Source of the DNA: Vibrio sp. S17_S38
GTDB lineage: Bacteria; Pseudomonadota; Gammaproteobacteria; Enterobacterales; Vibrionaceae
NCBI RefSeq assembly: GCF_014694375.1
Contig: NZ_JAAUWW010000010.1
Span: 62,001 to 126,000, forward strand
Direction: 5' to 3'
Length of the DNA stretch: 64,000 bases
Part shown: positions 8,234 through 17,335 of the stretch, in pieces
Position numbering within the stretch: the stretch's first letter is position 1
How the letters are laid out: each line of letters starts with the position of its first letter
Position numbers and translations under genes: made by a program
The notes under the pieces: model-generated
Told to the model about the DNA's origin: nothing
The model's input: the letters and a program-made list of their open reading frames with translations, nothing else
Databases searched by the model: none

Positions 8234-9901
8234 TCAGTTGTTTCCATTCGCCATTGTCATGACCCTTTTTAAAATACGTCGGATTAACAATGGGATTTTA
8301 TCGATACCATGTTCCTCACAGTATTCAACGATACCAAGTGCAACATCAGGTTTAGCATATTTTTTAAGTACTCGATTAATGACTTTTTTAGTGGGTACTT
8401 GCTGGTTTTCAGGGATATTAATCATACCCCGAAAGAACTTTTCAAAACCATTATGATAGAGGTAATTTTCAATGTCTTTATCGGGTAATTCAGTTAAACG
8501 ATGCTTATCCATATCTTGCCCAAGTTGAGTTCGAACGGCGGTCGCGTATTTTTTCCCTGCCGCATCACCATCGGTCACCACGTGCCAATCAATATTTAAA
8601 GCTTTAGCGACTTTAATTAATGATTTGAGTCCAGATTGAGCAAACTCTACCAATTGAATGCCTTCACTGGGAAAGTGATAACCACAAATTTTAGCGAGTT
8701 CATTGAATAACCAAACTTCTGTTTCACCTTCCACTAATAGCCAGCAGCGAGCAAACAAGGCATTCGGTCGATGGAATCGAATGTGAAAACTAATGCGACG
8801 TAACTCATCTTGGCTTAATAAATGCTCAGGGATAGACAGGGCGAGGGTTCGATCCGACTGTCTTATTAAACGTCGGATAGAAGAAAAAGGAACGGCGCTG
8901 AGCAAAATACCGCTATTGGTCGTAACAATTTTTTGCATAGGGATCATTTGTAGTAATTCCCACGATTTTAATAAATTAGTGGGGTGTAAACGGCCTTCTG
9001 GATCTTCTAAAATCAATATTGGTCGCGCTGATTGACTGATCTCTGCGGCTCCTTTCGCCTGAAGATAAGCGTTAAGCAACCCCATTAGCAGCAGTTTACT
9101 TTGATGATTTTTATTACTTTTTAATAATTGAATCAGGTTGTCTTTGTCGTTTTCAGTGGATGATGTATTGCCTGTAAACAAGTTAGATCTTGCTTCTCGT
9201 GTATTGTTTTTAGGTTGTGATTGAAATGAAAAATAGTGCTCTATTAAGTGTTGCATAGCATTTAAGGTACTTTTTAACTCCGCTTTATTCACATGCCCAG
9301 GCATTGCTGATAAACGCCGATAAGTATTATTCACTCGGCGCTCAATCTTTTCTTTTTGGTTATTCGAGTCGGGAGTAATGTTTTCACTGTGTTGATGTAA
9401 ACGTCTTGCATCTCGTAAACGAATAACAGGATGCAGTCGGCTAAGCTCTAAAGCTAACTGCTCACAATCGTGAATTGCCAGTGGCGTCCCTGTCCAGTCG
9501 AGAAATTGGTAATGCGTGCTGACTTTATGTTCATTACGTATGGCACTGATTTGAAAGATAACGCGTTTAGAGTCATCTTGACCATCACTATGGCTGTTTA
9601 TCCAAATCGGTTTTAAACGACGATATCTGGCGCTTCTGTGTTCCGTTTTATTTTGTGCTCGCCATTGTGTCACAATTTGAATTTGTTGTGTTTGGGGTTG
9701 GGATAAAGCGTAATTGACGTGAAAATCTTGGATTTGGAAAGAGTAGGGCTGACCATTATGTGGCAGTGCAATGCAAAGCGCATCTAAGAGCGATGATTTA
9801 CCCCAAGTGTTTTCGCCTAATAGTGTTGTGATTTCATCAAAATCAAGCGATAGGCGCTGAATGCCTCTAAACCCGACAATCTCAATTCGTTCTAATTGCA
9901 T
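8234..9901 (-). CDS. ybjD: YbjD-like OLD-family ATP-dependent endonuclease (AAA + TOPRIM)
   Basis: A 555-residue protein with an SMC/ABC-type ATPase domain at the N-terminus (Walker A G29-E-N-T-W-G-K-S; Walker B-like I-L-I-L-E-D-P-E-G-R near 300) and a C-terminal TOPRIM domain (about 410-500; L-V-E-G-E-T-E near 415 and V-V-T-D-G-D-A-A-G-K). This is the class 2 OLD architecture, and the N-terminus closely resembles E. coli YbjD as I recall it. OLD proteins are ATP-dependent nucleases with roles in DNA repair or phage interference; the role of YbjD is not well established. It stands alone, with no partner gene such as a helicase, so I do not call a defence system. Confidence 0.82.
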   Translation of the reverse strand: MQLERIEIVGFRGIQRLSLDFDEITTLLGENTWGKSSLLDALCIALPHNGQPYSFQIQDFHVNYALSQPQTQQIQIVTQWRAQNKTEHRSARYRRLKPIWINSHSDGQDDSKRVIFQISAIRNEHKVSTHYQFLDWTGTPLAIHDCEQLALELSRLHPVIRLRDARRLHQHSENITPDSNNQKEKIERRVNNTYRRLSAMPGHVNKAELKSTLNAMQHLIEHYFSFQSQPKNNTREARSNLFTGNTSSTENDKDNLIQLLKSNKNHQSKLLLMGLLNAYLQAKGAAEISQSARPILILEDPEGRLHPTNLLKSWELLQMIPMQKIVTTNSGILLSAVPFSSIRRLIRQSDRTLALSIPEHLLSQDELRRISFHIRFHRPNALFARCWLLVEGETEVWLFNELAKICGYHFPSEGIQLVEFAQSGLKSLIKVAKALNIDWHVVTDGDAAGKKYATAVRTQLGQDMDKHRLTELPDKDIENYLYHNGFEKFFRGMINIPENQQVPTKKVINRVLKKYAKPDVALGIVEYCEEHGIDKIPLLIRRILKRVMTMANGNN

Positions 9902-10093
9902 CTAAGACTCTCACATTGTGATCGATTTACTTAGATTATAGGAATGTCTTGGACTAAGCGTTTGTTTTGTTCTCAAATTTGAAATAGTCATAGAGTTGTC
10001 ATGATTGAAGCTTTATGATGGTAAAGAATTAAAGAAAATAAATGATTATCGATCTCTATAAGAACAATAGCGATCAAGACCATAAGAAGAACT

Positions 10094-11875
10094 ATGATCA
10101 AAACAAAACATCAATCTGTGAGCTTAACACTGGCTCATATCAACGACACCCATTCTTATTTTGAACCTACCTCACTACAGCTTCAGATCACGGTAGATCA
10201 ACAGGTTGTATCTCCGTATGTCAGCGCTGGTGGTTTTGCCAGAATTGCCACACGAGCGGAGCAGCTAAGAGAGCAAGCTCAGCTGCAACAAAGAGGTTTT
10301 TTATTTTTACATGCTGGTGATTGTTTTCAAGGAACGCTGTATTTTTCCTTATTTAAAGGCAAAGCCAATGCAGACATGCTTAATGCATTAAAATTGGATG
10401 CAATGGCGTTAGGTAACCATGAATTAGATATGGGCAATGAGCCAGTCGCCCATTTTCTAAAACGCATTGAATTCCCACTTTTGGCCGGTAATTGGGATGT
10501 CTCGAATGAAAATCCCAATAAGCCATTTAAAGTGAGTGATTCCGATCGTCTTCATAGCTATGTGGCAGCCAAGAAGCATGCGGCATGGATAGAAAAGGAA
10601 ATTAATGGAGAGCGTATTGCTATTTTTAGTCTTGCTTTGGACAAAATGGCTGATATTTCAACGCCAGATGCGGATACTCCTTTTATTAATTCAATCGAAG
10701 TGGCGAAAGCAACTGTCGCCGCAATTCATCACCAAGGCATTAATAACATCATTTTATTGAGCCACTTAGGCTATGAATCAGATTTAGAATTGGCAGCAAA
10801 AGTTGACGGTATTGGCATTGTCGTTGGTGGTCATTCCCATCGTTTACAAGGTGATTTTTCGACGCTTGGGTTAACGAAAGATGATGATTATGGTCAGAAA
10901 ATTAATGACACTTACGTTGTGCAAGCAGGGTTCCACGCTCAAACAATAGGGCATTGTGATATTACGTTTGATGCTTATGGACGAGTTAGTGAATTTAACG
11001 GTAAGAATGAGCTGCTTTTAGGTCGCCGTTTATGTTTAGATGCGACTTTAAGCCAGACGCATACGGACGACGCACACGAAAAAGCATGTCAATATTTACG
11101 CCAACACCCTCATGTTGTGATATGTAAAAAAAATCCTTATGTACATAGTATTTTGGTCGATAAATACATGCCTAAGGTGAAAGCTTTACAGCAAACGATC
11201 ATTGGTCGAACCGATTACAAACTACGTCATGTCAGAGTCCCAGATGAAAATGGTAGTAGCGAGGTAGCACCATTAGTTGCCGAATCTTTTGCCTTTGCTT
11301 TAAATCAGAAAGGGCATGACATTGAGTTCGCTATTCATAATGCTGGTGGCGTACGTACATCTTTGGATCCGGGCGATATTACTATTGCGGATATTGCTGG
11401 AAAGTTATTGCCATTTGCGGTTCCGATTGGCTGTTATGAAATTCAAGGTCGCTATATTTCTCAATTATTAGAAGGGGCAATCAATAACGCATTAAGCAAT
11501 GGTGTAGTCGGAACAGGATCGGGAAGTTATCCTTATACGCATAATCTACGTTTTGAATATTGCTCAGATAAGCCACTTGGTTTACGAATTGTGAAATTAG
11601 AAATCTATACTTTTGACATTAATGGTCAGCAAAAAACATGGCAAAAAGTTGAGGCGACGCGCTATTTTAAAGGTACTTCATCAGCGTATACCATGAAAGG
11701 TAAAGAGGGTTATGATGCGATTGTGAATATGAGACAACAAGGACAAGTGACGTCATTATCGATGGCCGATTGTTTTATTGAGTTCTTAAAATACCATCCT
11801 GATCGTTTTCAACAGATGTCCCTTAATCCGGCTGACATGGTTGGAATATCAACCACCACAAAAGCTGTGAAATAA
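10094..11875 (+). CDS. UshA-like 5'-nucleotidase / metallophosphatase without signal peptide
   Basis: A 593-residue two-domain enzyme. The N-terminal metallophosphatase domain shows the two-metal motifs H-I-N-D-T-H (Asp18, His20), A-G-D-C-F-Q-G (Asp76), G-N-H-E (Asn108, His109), S-H-L-G-Y and V-G-G-H-S-H-R. The C-terminal 5'-nucleotidase domain carries N-A-G-G-V-R-T-S. Classical UshA is periplasmic and degrades nucleotides and UDP-sugars. Here the catalytic motifs begin within 15 residues of the start, with no export signal, so the protein is probably cytosolic or leaves by an unknown route. It is divergent from ybjD. Confidence 0.85.
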   Translation: MIKTKHQSVSLTLAHINDTHSYFEPTSLQLQITVDQQVVSPYVSAGGFARIATRAEQLREQAQLQQRGFLFLHAGDCFQGTLYFSLFKGKANADMLNALKLDAMALGNHELDMGNEPVAHFLKRIEFPLLAGNWDVSNENPNKPFKVSDSDRLHSYVAAKKHAAWIEKEINGERIAIFSLALDKMADISTPDADTPFINSIEVAKATVAAIHHQGINNIILLSHLGYESDLELAAKVDGIGIVVGGHSHRLQGDFSTLGLTKDDDYGQKINDTYVVQAGFHAQTIGHCDITFDAYGRVSEFNGKNELLLGRRLCLDATLSQTHTDDAHEKACQYLRQHPHVVICKKNPYVHSILVDKYMPKVKALQQTIIGRTDYKLRHVRVPDENGSSEVAPLVAESFAFALNQKGHDIEFAIHNAGGVRTSLDPGDITIADIAGKLLPFAVPIGCYEIQGRYISQLLEGAINNALSNGVVGTGSGSYPYTHNLRFEYCSDKPLGLRIVKLEIYTFDINGQQKTWQKVEATRYFKGTSSAYTMKGKEGYDAIVNMRQQGQVTSLSMADCFIEFLKYHPDRFQQMSLNPADMVGISTTTKAVK

Positions 11876-11989
11876 CGATGTATTGTGAAGCCAATGAGGA
11901 CGATTTTTAGCACGATGAAAATATAAGTTGGCCTACTTTCACAAATTAAGAAATAGTTCTAGGAAGACGAGAATATCGCTTGTACACTT

Positions 11990-12145
11990 TATTAGTTTGG
12001 GGAGTAGTTAGCGCAAGTTTGCTTGTCGTCATCTCGAAAAGGGCCACTGAAATAGTGATAGACCTTTTTCCGGTAAGCAAAGGTGATTATTTATTGTGAA
12101 TTTATCAATGAAATAATCACTCAGACGAGACCAACGCATAGAATT
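11990..12145 (+). ncRNA. yybP-ykoY manganese riboswitch (probable)
   Basis: The 361-base stretch before the TerC gene contains the hallmark GGGGAGTAG at 11999-12007, GTCGTCA at 12025-12031 and a closing element with GAGACCAACGC at about 12126-12136. These match the conserved loops of the yybP-ykoY class as I remember them. This class senses Mn2+ and commonly precedes TerC/Alx-type and MntP transporters. Boundaries are approximate. A small terminator-like hairpin follows at 12151-12168. Confidence 0.72.
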
Positions 12146-12150
12146 TAATG

Positions 12151-12175
12151 ATCAGGAATTTACCTGATATTTTTT
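12151..12175 (+). terminator. Leader hairpin with T-run between riboswitch and terC
   Basis: A 6-bp stem (12151-12156 with 12163-12168) and a 6-base loop are followed by a T-rich run to 12175. It lies 62 bases before the TerC start codon and could be the expression platform of the riboswitch. Confidence 0.55.
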
Positions 12176-12236
12176 GATATTATGCGGAAGGTCTGATCTC
12201 TTACGATCCATTTCTTTCCGTGCCTAAGGAAAAGAG

Positions 12237-13181
12237 ATGCACATTTCAACTTATTCTTATTTTGGGTTACTGACCTTGTGCATGTTCGCACTGGATGTAT
12301 GGCAAACCCGAAATGGTGTTATTACCATCAAAAAAGCCGCGCTCTGGAGTTTCTTTTGGGTGTTTTTAGCGCTTTTATTTTTCATTTCTCTTTATGAATT
12401 TTGGCCTGTATTTGAGCCAGATAGTGTTTATACACCTCATGATGCCGCGACTGCATTCTTAACGGGGTACTTACTAGAGAAATCACTCAGTGTAGATAAT
12501 TTGTTCGTGTTCGCCTTGATTTTTGGGCGCTTTACTGTACCTGTTGAGCTGCGCCCTCGCGTTTTATTGTGGGGTGTAATTGGTGCATTATTCCTCCGTG
12601 GTATTATGATTGCAGTTGGCGCTGAATTGTTGGAGTCCTTCCACTGGGTACTTTACGTTTTTGCTTTCTTTTTAATTTGGACTGGTTATCAACTTACAAA
12701 GCCTGAGCCAGAAGAAGATGAGTCTGTTAGCTCTTTTCCTGAAAAATTAGTACGCAAATTATTTAGAGTCAGTGATTCTTACCAAGGCACTAAACTGTTG
12801 GTGAAGGACAATGCTGGTTGGCTTGTTACGCCATTGGTTATTGTTGTTGTTGTAATTGCTATGACTGATGTGATGTTCGCCTTAGATTCTATACCCGCTA
12901 TTTTTGCGGTTACACAAGAACCGTTCCTTGTTTTAACCGCTAATGTATTTGCGCTATTAGGCTTGCGATCACTGTATTTTGTGCTTGAGGGAATGTTGGA
13001 TAAATTTATTTATTTACGTCCAGCCCTCGCATTTATTATGATTTTCATCGGTTGTAAAATGCTGCTTATTGGTACGGCTTATGCGATTCCAACCATGGTG
13101 TCATTATTGGTGTTATTAACGACAATGACGCTGGCGGTAATTGCTTCGATTGTTAAAGATAAAAAGCATCGAAGAACGTAA
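12237..13181 (+). CDS. alx: TerC/Alx-family membrane protein (probable Mn2+ exporter)
   Basis: A 314-residue integral membrane protein of the TerC family with about eight to nine hydrophobic segments. The family signatures are seen: F-L-T-G-Y-L-L-E-K-S-L-S-V-D-N-L-F-V-F near 75-95 and D-V-M-F-A-L-D-S-I-P-A-I-F-A near 205-220, each with conserved acidic residues for metal binding. It resembles E. coli Alx (YgjT), associated with manganese homeostasis. The probable Mn2+ riboswitch in its leader supports this. SD AAGGAAAAG precedes the ATG. A bidirectional terminator separates it from moeA. Confidence 0.85.
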   Translation: MHISTYSYFGLLTLCMFALDVWQTRNGVITIKKAALWSFFWVFLALLFFISLYEFWPVFEPDSVYTPHDAATAFLTGYLLEKSLSVDNLFVFALIFGRFTVPVELRPRVLLWGVIGALFLRGIMIAVGAELLESFHWVLYVFAFFLIWTGYQLTKPEPEEDESVSSFPEKLVRKLFRVSDSYQGTKLLVKDNAGWLVTPLVIVVVVIAMTDVMFALDSIPAIFAVTQEPFLVLTANVFALLGLRSLYFVLEGMLDKFIYLRPALAFIMIFIGCKMLLIGTAYAIPTMVSLLVLLTTMTLAVIASIVKDKKHRRT

Positions 13182-13219
13182 CGAGATAATCAGTTCTGAT
13201 AGTAGAACCTAAAAATAAA

Positions 13220-13252
13220 AAAGGCTGAAAATATATCTATGTTTCAGCCTTT
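13220..13252. terminator. Bidirectional terminator, terC / moeA
   Basis: An 11-bp perfect stem (13220-13230 with 13242-13252) has A-rich and T-rich flanks, so it can end transcription from both convergent genes. Confidence 0.8.
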
Positions 13253-13292
13253 TTCATTTAGTAGGTGTAACTATTACAATCGATTCAAGAGA

Positions 13293-14555
13293 TTAAGAAT
13301 AGAAGACAGGGGCAAACTGCTGAATGTGTACCGTTTCACCTACTTCAACTTTACCGCGCTCTCTTTCTAAAATAATAAAGCAGTTGGCAATGCTCATAGA
13401 GCGAAATGCACCAGAGCTTTGATTACCTGTACTGCTCACTTCAAATTGCCCATCTTCATTAATCGAGTAAATACCGCGTTGAAAATCAGTGCGTCCTGGG
13501 AATTTATTAAATCGTGTTAATGCCTTTGCTGGAATGCTTGGTTGAGGTTTCCAATCAGAATGACCAGCTAGTTTTGCCAATAATGGTTGAACCAGAATAT
13601 ACAAGGTTAAAATCGCAGAAACTGGATTACCAGGAAGGCCACAAAAAATAGCATCCGATGTGTTATCTGCTGCGAGTAGTTTACCGAATGCAAATGGTTT
13701 ACCCGGTTTCATGGCAATTTTCCAAAAGCCGATTTGTCCAAGTTCTTCTAAAATGATCTTGGTATAATCGGCTTCGCCTACACTTACGCCACCAGATGTG
13801 ATCACTACATCCGCTTGTTGTTGAGCGTGAATAAAGGCTTGTTTAAGTTGCTCTTTATCGTCAGGGATAACGCCTAGATCAATGGCTTCACAACCAAATT
13901 TTTCCAGCATAATTTTAATACCGTAGCGATTACTGTCATAGATTTCGCCTTCTTTTAGCTCGGTTCCTAATGGCTTCAATTCATCTCCTGTCGAGAAGAA
14001 TGCTACCTTTGGCTTATTTAACACAGTTAATGTTGGAATACCCAAAGTGGCGATCATTGGAATATCACGAGGAGTTAAGCGGTGTCCTTTGGGAAGAACT
14101 AAATTACTTTGCTTTATATCTTCGCCTAAAGATCGGATGTTTTGTTGAGCACGAAGGGGTAATGCCTGTGAAAAATCAGCTTGATCACCCTCTACACTTA
14201 CTTGCTCTTGCATGATAACGGCATCGCAACCTTGTGGTATTTTCGCGCCAGTCATAATTCGGATGCAGGACCCATTAGGCCATTCACCTTTAAAAGGAAC
14301 ACCAGCAAATGACTTACCCGCGACAGTTAATGTTGCGGTTTCGATTAAATCATCAATACGAACGGCATAACCATCCATCGCCGAATTATCAAAAGGTGGT
14401 ACATTAATTGGAGAATGGAGATCTTGCGCCAAAACATAACCGACGGTATCAGCTAAAGATTTATCTGTGGTGGAGTGGATTGGAGTAATGGATTTAAGCA
14501 TATTTGCTAAAGCATCATCTATAGGCATTAGGCCGGGAGTCGTACAGCTGTCCAT
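13293..14555 (-). CDS. moeA: Molybdopterin molybdenumtransferase MoeA
   Basis: A 420-residue enzyme that inserts molybdate into adenylylated molybdopterin, the last common step of molybdenum cofactor synthesis. Visible motifs are P-P-F-D-N-S-A-M-D-G-Y-A-V near 58-70, I-M-T-G-A-K-I-P-Q-G near 103, S-T-G-D-E-L near 195, T-S-G-G-V-S-V-G-E-A-D and G-L-P-G-N-P-V-S-A. It is divergent from folE; both use GTP-derived pterin chemistry and adjacency of the two is common in Vibrio. The MsrP molybdoenzyme at 32147 is one customer in this window. Confidence 0.95.
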   Translation of the reverse strand: MDSCTTPGLMPIDDALANMLKSITPIHSTTDKSLADTVGYVLAQDLHSPINVPPFDNSAMDGYAVRIDDLIETATLTVAGKSFAGVPFKGEWPNGSCIRIMTGAKIPQGCDAVIMQEQVSVEGDQADFSQALPLRAQQNIRSLGEDIKQSNLVLPKGHRLTPRDIPMIATLGIPTLTVLNKPKVAFFSTGDELKPLGTELKEGEIYDSNRYGIKIMLEKFGCEAIDLGVIPDDKEQLKQAFIHAQQQADVVITSGGVSVGEADYTKIILEELGQIGFWKIAMKPGKPFAFGKLLAADNTSDAIFCGLPGNPVSAILTLYILVQPLLAKLAGHSDWKPQPSIPAKALTRFNKFPGRTDFQRGIYSINEDGQFEVSSTGNQSSGAFRSMSIANCFIILERERGKVEVGETVHIQQFAPVFYS

Positions 14556-14731
14556 GATTTTTCCTGTTTTGAAAGTGAGTCAGGTTACGTGGAAAAAGCT
14601 ATTCATAGCCTCAAAGCGCACACGTAATTTGTGGATGTAATTATGCTTGAGAACGAGTATCCTTGTCATCAACTCAATAGTAGTATCTAACTTCTTGTCG
14701 AGTTTTACCATCAGCACGGTCGGAGAAAACA

Positions 14732-15415
14732 ATGTCAAATCTAGAATCTCAAACTCTTAACGAACAAGGCTTAAGTGAATCAGCGTTATTAGTTCAATCA
14801 GCGTTGCAACAGCGCGGTATAGAAACTCCGATGCGTTTGAATGATATTCCTCGTGAAGAGAAAAAAGAGCGTATTGAGCATCATATGCGGGAAATTTTAA
14901 CGCTGTTAGAGCTCGATTTGAATGATGATAGCTTAGAAGAAACGCCACGTCGTATTGCCAAAATGTATGTTGATGAAGTGTTTTCGGGATTAGATTATAA
15001 AAATTTTCCTAAGATCACGGTAATTCAAAATAAAATGTCTTGCAGCGAAATGGTGCGAGTAAAAAATATTACCGTGACCAGCACTTGTGAGCATCATCTC
15101 GTGACTATAGATGGGCAAGCCGCGGTCGCTTATATTCCTCGTGGGAAAATTATTGGCCTATCGAAGATAAATCGTATTGTGCGATTTTTTGCTCAACGCC
15201 CTCAAGTCCAAGAACGTATGACGCAGCAAATTTTAGTTGCTCTGCAAGCATTACTTGAGACCGATGATGTGGCCATTACAATGGATGCAACCCATTACTG
15301 TGTGAAATCTCGTGGTGTTATGGATGCCACCAGCGTGACTACAACGACAGCACTAGGTGGTATATTCAAATCAAATCCAGCAACCCGCGCTGAATTCTTA
15401 CACGGTCTGCGCTAA
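14732..15415 (+). CDS. folE: GTP cyclohydrolase I
   Basis: A 227-residue enzyme converting GTP to dihydroneopterin triphosphate, the first step of folate synthesis. The zinc ligands are seen in T-C-E-H-H-L (Cys and two His, about residues 117-120) and in [11 protein letters not shown] near 190. G-L-S-K-I-N-R-I-V and the R-P-Q-V-Q-E-R motif are family signatures. The ATG at 14732 follows GGAGAAAACA. It is divergent from moeA and convergent with arfB, with a shared terminator. Confidence 0.96.
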   Translation: MSNLESQTLNEQGLSESALLVQSALQQRGIETPMRLNDIPREEKKERIEHHMREILTLLELDLNDDSLEETPRRIAKMYVDEVFSGLDYKNFPKITVIQNKMSCSEMVRVKNITVTSTCEHHLVTIDGQAAVAYIPRGKIIGLSKINRIVRFFAQRPQVQERMTQQILVALQALLETDDVAITMDATHYCVKSRGVMDATSVTTTTALGGIFKSNPATRAEFLHGLR

Positions 15416-15458
15416 ATAAGATTTATCCTGCATTTCTTTATCAAAAAATAGACTTTAT

Positions 15459-15486
15459 AAAACCCGCACCATTGAGTGCGGGTTTT
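15459..15486. terminator. Bidirectional terminator, folE / arfB
   Basis: An 11-bp GC-rich stem (15459-15469 with 15476-15486) bordered by A and T runs lies between two convergent genes. Confidence 0.85.
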
Positions 15487-15898
15487 AATATTGAATTTTC
15501 CCTCTTAATTGTTTCTTTTGGCCTTGCTGTACTTTTTTATCGGTATGTTTTCTTTGTGACGATCGAGTCGGTGTCGTGGCCCTGCGAACCTTCTCTATTT
15601 TAGTCGCCTCTAAAATTAACTCTTTTAAACGCAATAGGGCATCTTCTCGGTTTTGTTCTTGAGTTCGATACTGTTGCGCTTTAAGAACAATAACACCATC
15701 ACCAGTTAAGCGTTTATCAGAGATTTTCAGTAACCGTTCTTTATAAAAACCCGGTAAGCTGGATGCGTTTACATCAAACCTAAGGTGGATGGCTGATGAC
15801 ACCTTATTGACGTTCTGCCCCCCCGCTCCTTGAGCTCGTATCGCGGTGAGTTCTATTTCATTATCAGGGATTTCGACATTATTTGAGATTTTGAGCAT
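15485..15898 (-). CDS. arfB: Alternative ribosome-rescue factor ArfB (peptidyl-tRNA hydrolase)
   Basis: A 137-residue release-factor-like protein with the catalytic G-G-Q motif in G-A-G-G-Q-N-V-N-K-V at about residues 24-33. The C-terminal tail is very basic (K/R/Q-rich after 100), as needed to thread into the mRNA channel of a stalled ribosome. ArfB hydrolyses peptidyl-tRNA on non-stop ribosomes. Length and layout match E. coli YaeJ. Its stop codon lies at the edge of the bidirectional terminator shared with folE. Confidence 0.93.
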   Translation of the reverse strand: MLKISNNVEIPDNEIELTAIRAQGAGGQNVNKVSSAIHLRFDVNASSLPGFYKERLLKISDKRLTGDGVIVLKAQQYRTQEQNREDALLRLKELILEATKIEKVRRATTPTRSSQRKHTDKKVQQGQKKQLRGKIQY

Positions 15899-16061
15899 AG
15901 TTTTATTATAAATAGATGAATGAATGTGGCTAAGTTATCGAATTGTTATTAACACTAATGATATGCTATATCGTATTCGAGAAACAGTAGGCGATTAAAC
16001 CATGGAAGCTGTGCTGTTTAAAACAATATTTCTGGCTGTATATTGATTTAAGGTGGGTAGT

Positions 16062-16667
16062 ATGACCGTAGATGTATCTCATTACAAAGCACTTATTTTT
16101 GATATGGATGGCACTTTAATCGATACCATGCCGTCTCACCTAAAAGCATGGCAACAAACCGCAGAGCAATATAATTTTCCTTACGAGCAAGAATGGATTC
16201 ATAGCATGGGGGGAATGCCAACATTAAAAGTCGCAAAACAGTTGAATGCTAAGTATGACGTTAAAATTGATCCGGTTATAGTGGCTGATACTAAAATTGC
16301 TTATTTTGCTTCCCTTATTCATGATGGCAAAGTTATTGATTGTACTTACCAAGTATTAGAACAATTTCAAGGTCAGAAAAAAATGGCAGTAGGCACTGGC
16401 AGCAATCACCATAACGCGATGAAGTTATTGGAGCACAATGGAATGTTGACAATGATTGATGCTTTAGTAACGTCTAGGGATGTTGAAAATCACAAACCAA
16501 ATCCAGATACATTTTTACTCGCAGCTGAACGTCTAGGTATTGAACCAAAAGATTGTGTGGTATTTGAAGATACTGAAATTGGTCGCCAAGCTGCATTAGC
16601 GGCTGGAATGGCGTGTATTATGGTGGTTGATGGGAAATTGGTCGAAAGCAATCATAAAATTTCATAA
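16062..16667 (+). CDS. yqaB: YqaB-like HAD phosphatase (beta-phosphoglucomutase family)
   Basis: About 201 residues from ATG 16062, which has SD TAAGG eight bases upstream; a GTG at 16053 in the same frame overlaps the SD and is less likely. HAD motif I is F-D-M-D-G-T-L-I-D-T, motif II V-G-T-G-S, motif III lysine in H-K-P-N-P-D-T-F, and motif IV F-E-D-T-E-I-G. The helical cap and M-P-S-H-L-K-A-W resemble E. coli YqaB, a fructose-1-phosphate and phosphogluconate phosphatase. Substrate is inference. Confidence 0.85.
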   Translation: MTVDVSHYKALIFDMDGTLIDTMPSHLKAWQQTAEQYNFPYEQEWIHSMGGMPTLKVAKQLNAKYDVKIDPVIVADTKIAYFASLIHDGKVIDCTYQVLEQFQGQKKMAVGTGSNHHNAMKLLEHNGMLTMIDALVTSRDVENHKPNPDTFLLAAERLGIEPKDCVVFEDTEIGRQAALAAGMACIMVVDGKLVESNHKIS

Positions 16668-16725
16668 TAATTGCTCTTGTCATACAAGCGTTATTTATTG
16701 AAAATAATGCTCCAAGCAAATAATA

Positions 16726-16754
16726 AAGCCCTGAAATGCGAAATTTCAGGGCTT
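16726..16754. terminator. Bidirectional terminator, yqaB / FKBP gene
   Basis: A 12-bp stem (16726-16737 with 16743-16754) and a 5-base loop lie between convergent genes. Confidence 0.8.
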
Positions 16755-16790
16755 TAGCGTTTATGAGAAGAGTGATTTTTAGCTCAAATT

Positions 16791-17264
16791 TTATTTAACA
16801 ATATCCAGAAGTTCTACTTCAAAGATTAAAGTTGCTCCAGCAGGAATAGGTCCGCTGCCTGATTTTCCATAGCCAAGTTGATACGGAATGAATAGGCGAA
16901 CTTTTTCCCCTGTCACCATATATTGAAGCCCTTCTTGCCAGCCTTTCACTACTTGACTGAGTTGAAATTCAATCGGCTCACCTCGTTTATATGAACTATC
17001 AAACTCGGTACCATCCAATAATGTTCCTTTATAGTGAACACGAACGGTACTGGTTGAGGTAGGGTGCTTGTCTCCTGTTCCTTTCTCTAAAACTTGGTAT
17101 TGCAAGCCAGTGGGTGTAGTAATAACACCTTCTTTAGTTGCATTTTCGGCTAAAAATTCTTCACCCGCTTTAATATTTAGCTCTGCTGCTTTAGTGGTAT
17201 TTATAGAGCGATACAATAGGAAACCAACTAAAAGTAGCAGAATAATAGGTAATAATATTTTCAC
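16791..17264 (-). CDS. FKBP-type peptidyl-prolyl isomerase, membrane-anchored
   Basis: A 157-residue protein with an N-terminal hydrophobic segment (about 4-18), probably a signal anchor placing it on the periplasmic side, and a single C-terminal FKBP domain (about 50-156). Core FKBP residues are present: V-R-V-H-Y-K-G-T-L-L-D-G-T-E-F-D-S-S, F-Q-L-S-Q-V-V-K-G-W, and a final I-F-E-V-E-L-L. It would help fold exported proteins. Its neighbour at 17336 on the same strand is also an envelope folding factor, 71 bases apart. Confidence 0.9.
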   Translation of the reverse strand: MKILLPIILLLLVGFLLYRSINTTKAAELNIKAGEEFLAENATKEGVITTPTGLQYQVLEKGTGDKHPTSTSTVRVHYKGTLLDGTEFDSSYKRGEPIEFQLSQVVKGWQEGLQYMVTGEKVRLFIPYQLGYGKSGSGPIPAGATLIFEVELLDIVK

Positions 17265-17335
17265 TTAACTTAATCCTTTATTTATCGGTAATCGCCTAGA
17301 TTCGTCTGACTTGAATAGCAACTCACATGCATGTT

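Noticed and set aside
8234..9901. OLD-family gene as an anti-phage defence system
   Set aside because: It matches the housekeeping YbjD type, stands alone with no partner helicase, and there is no mobile-element context.
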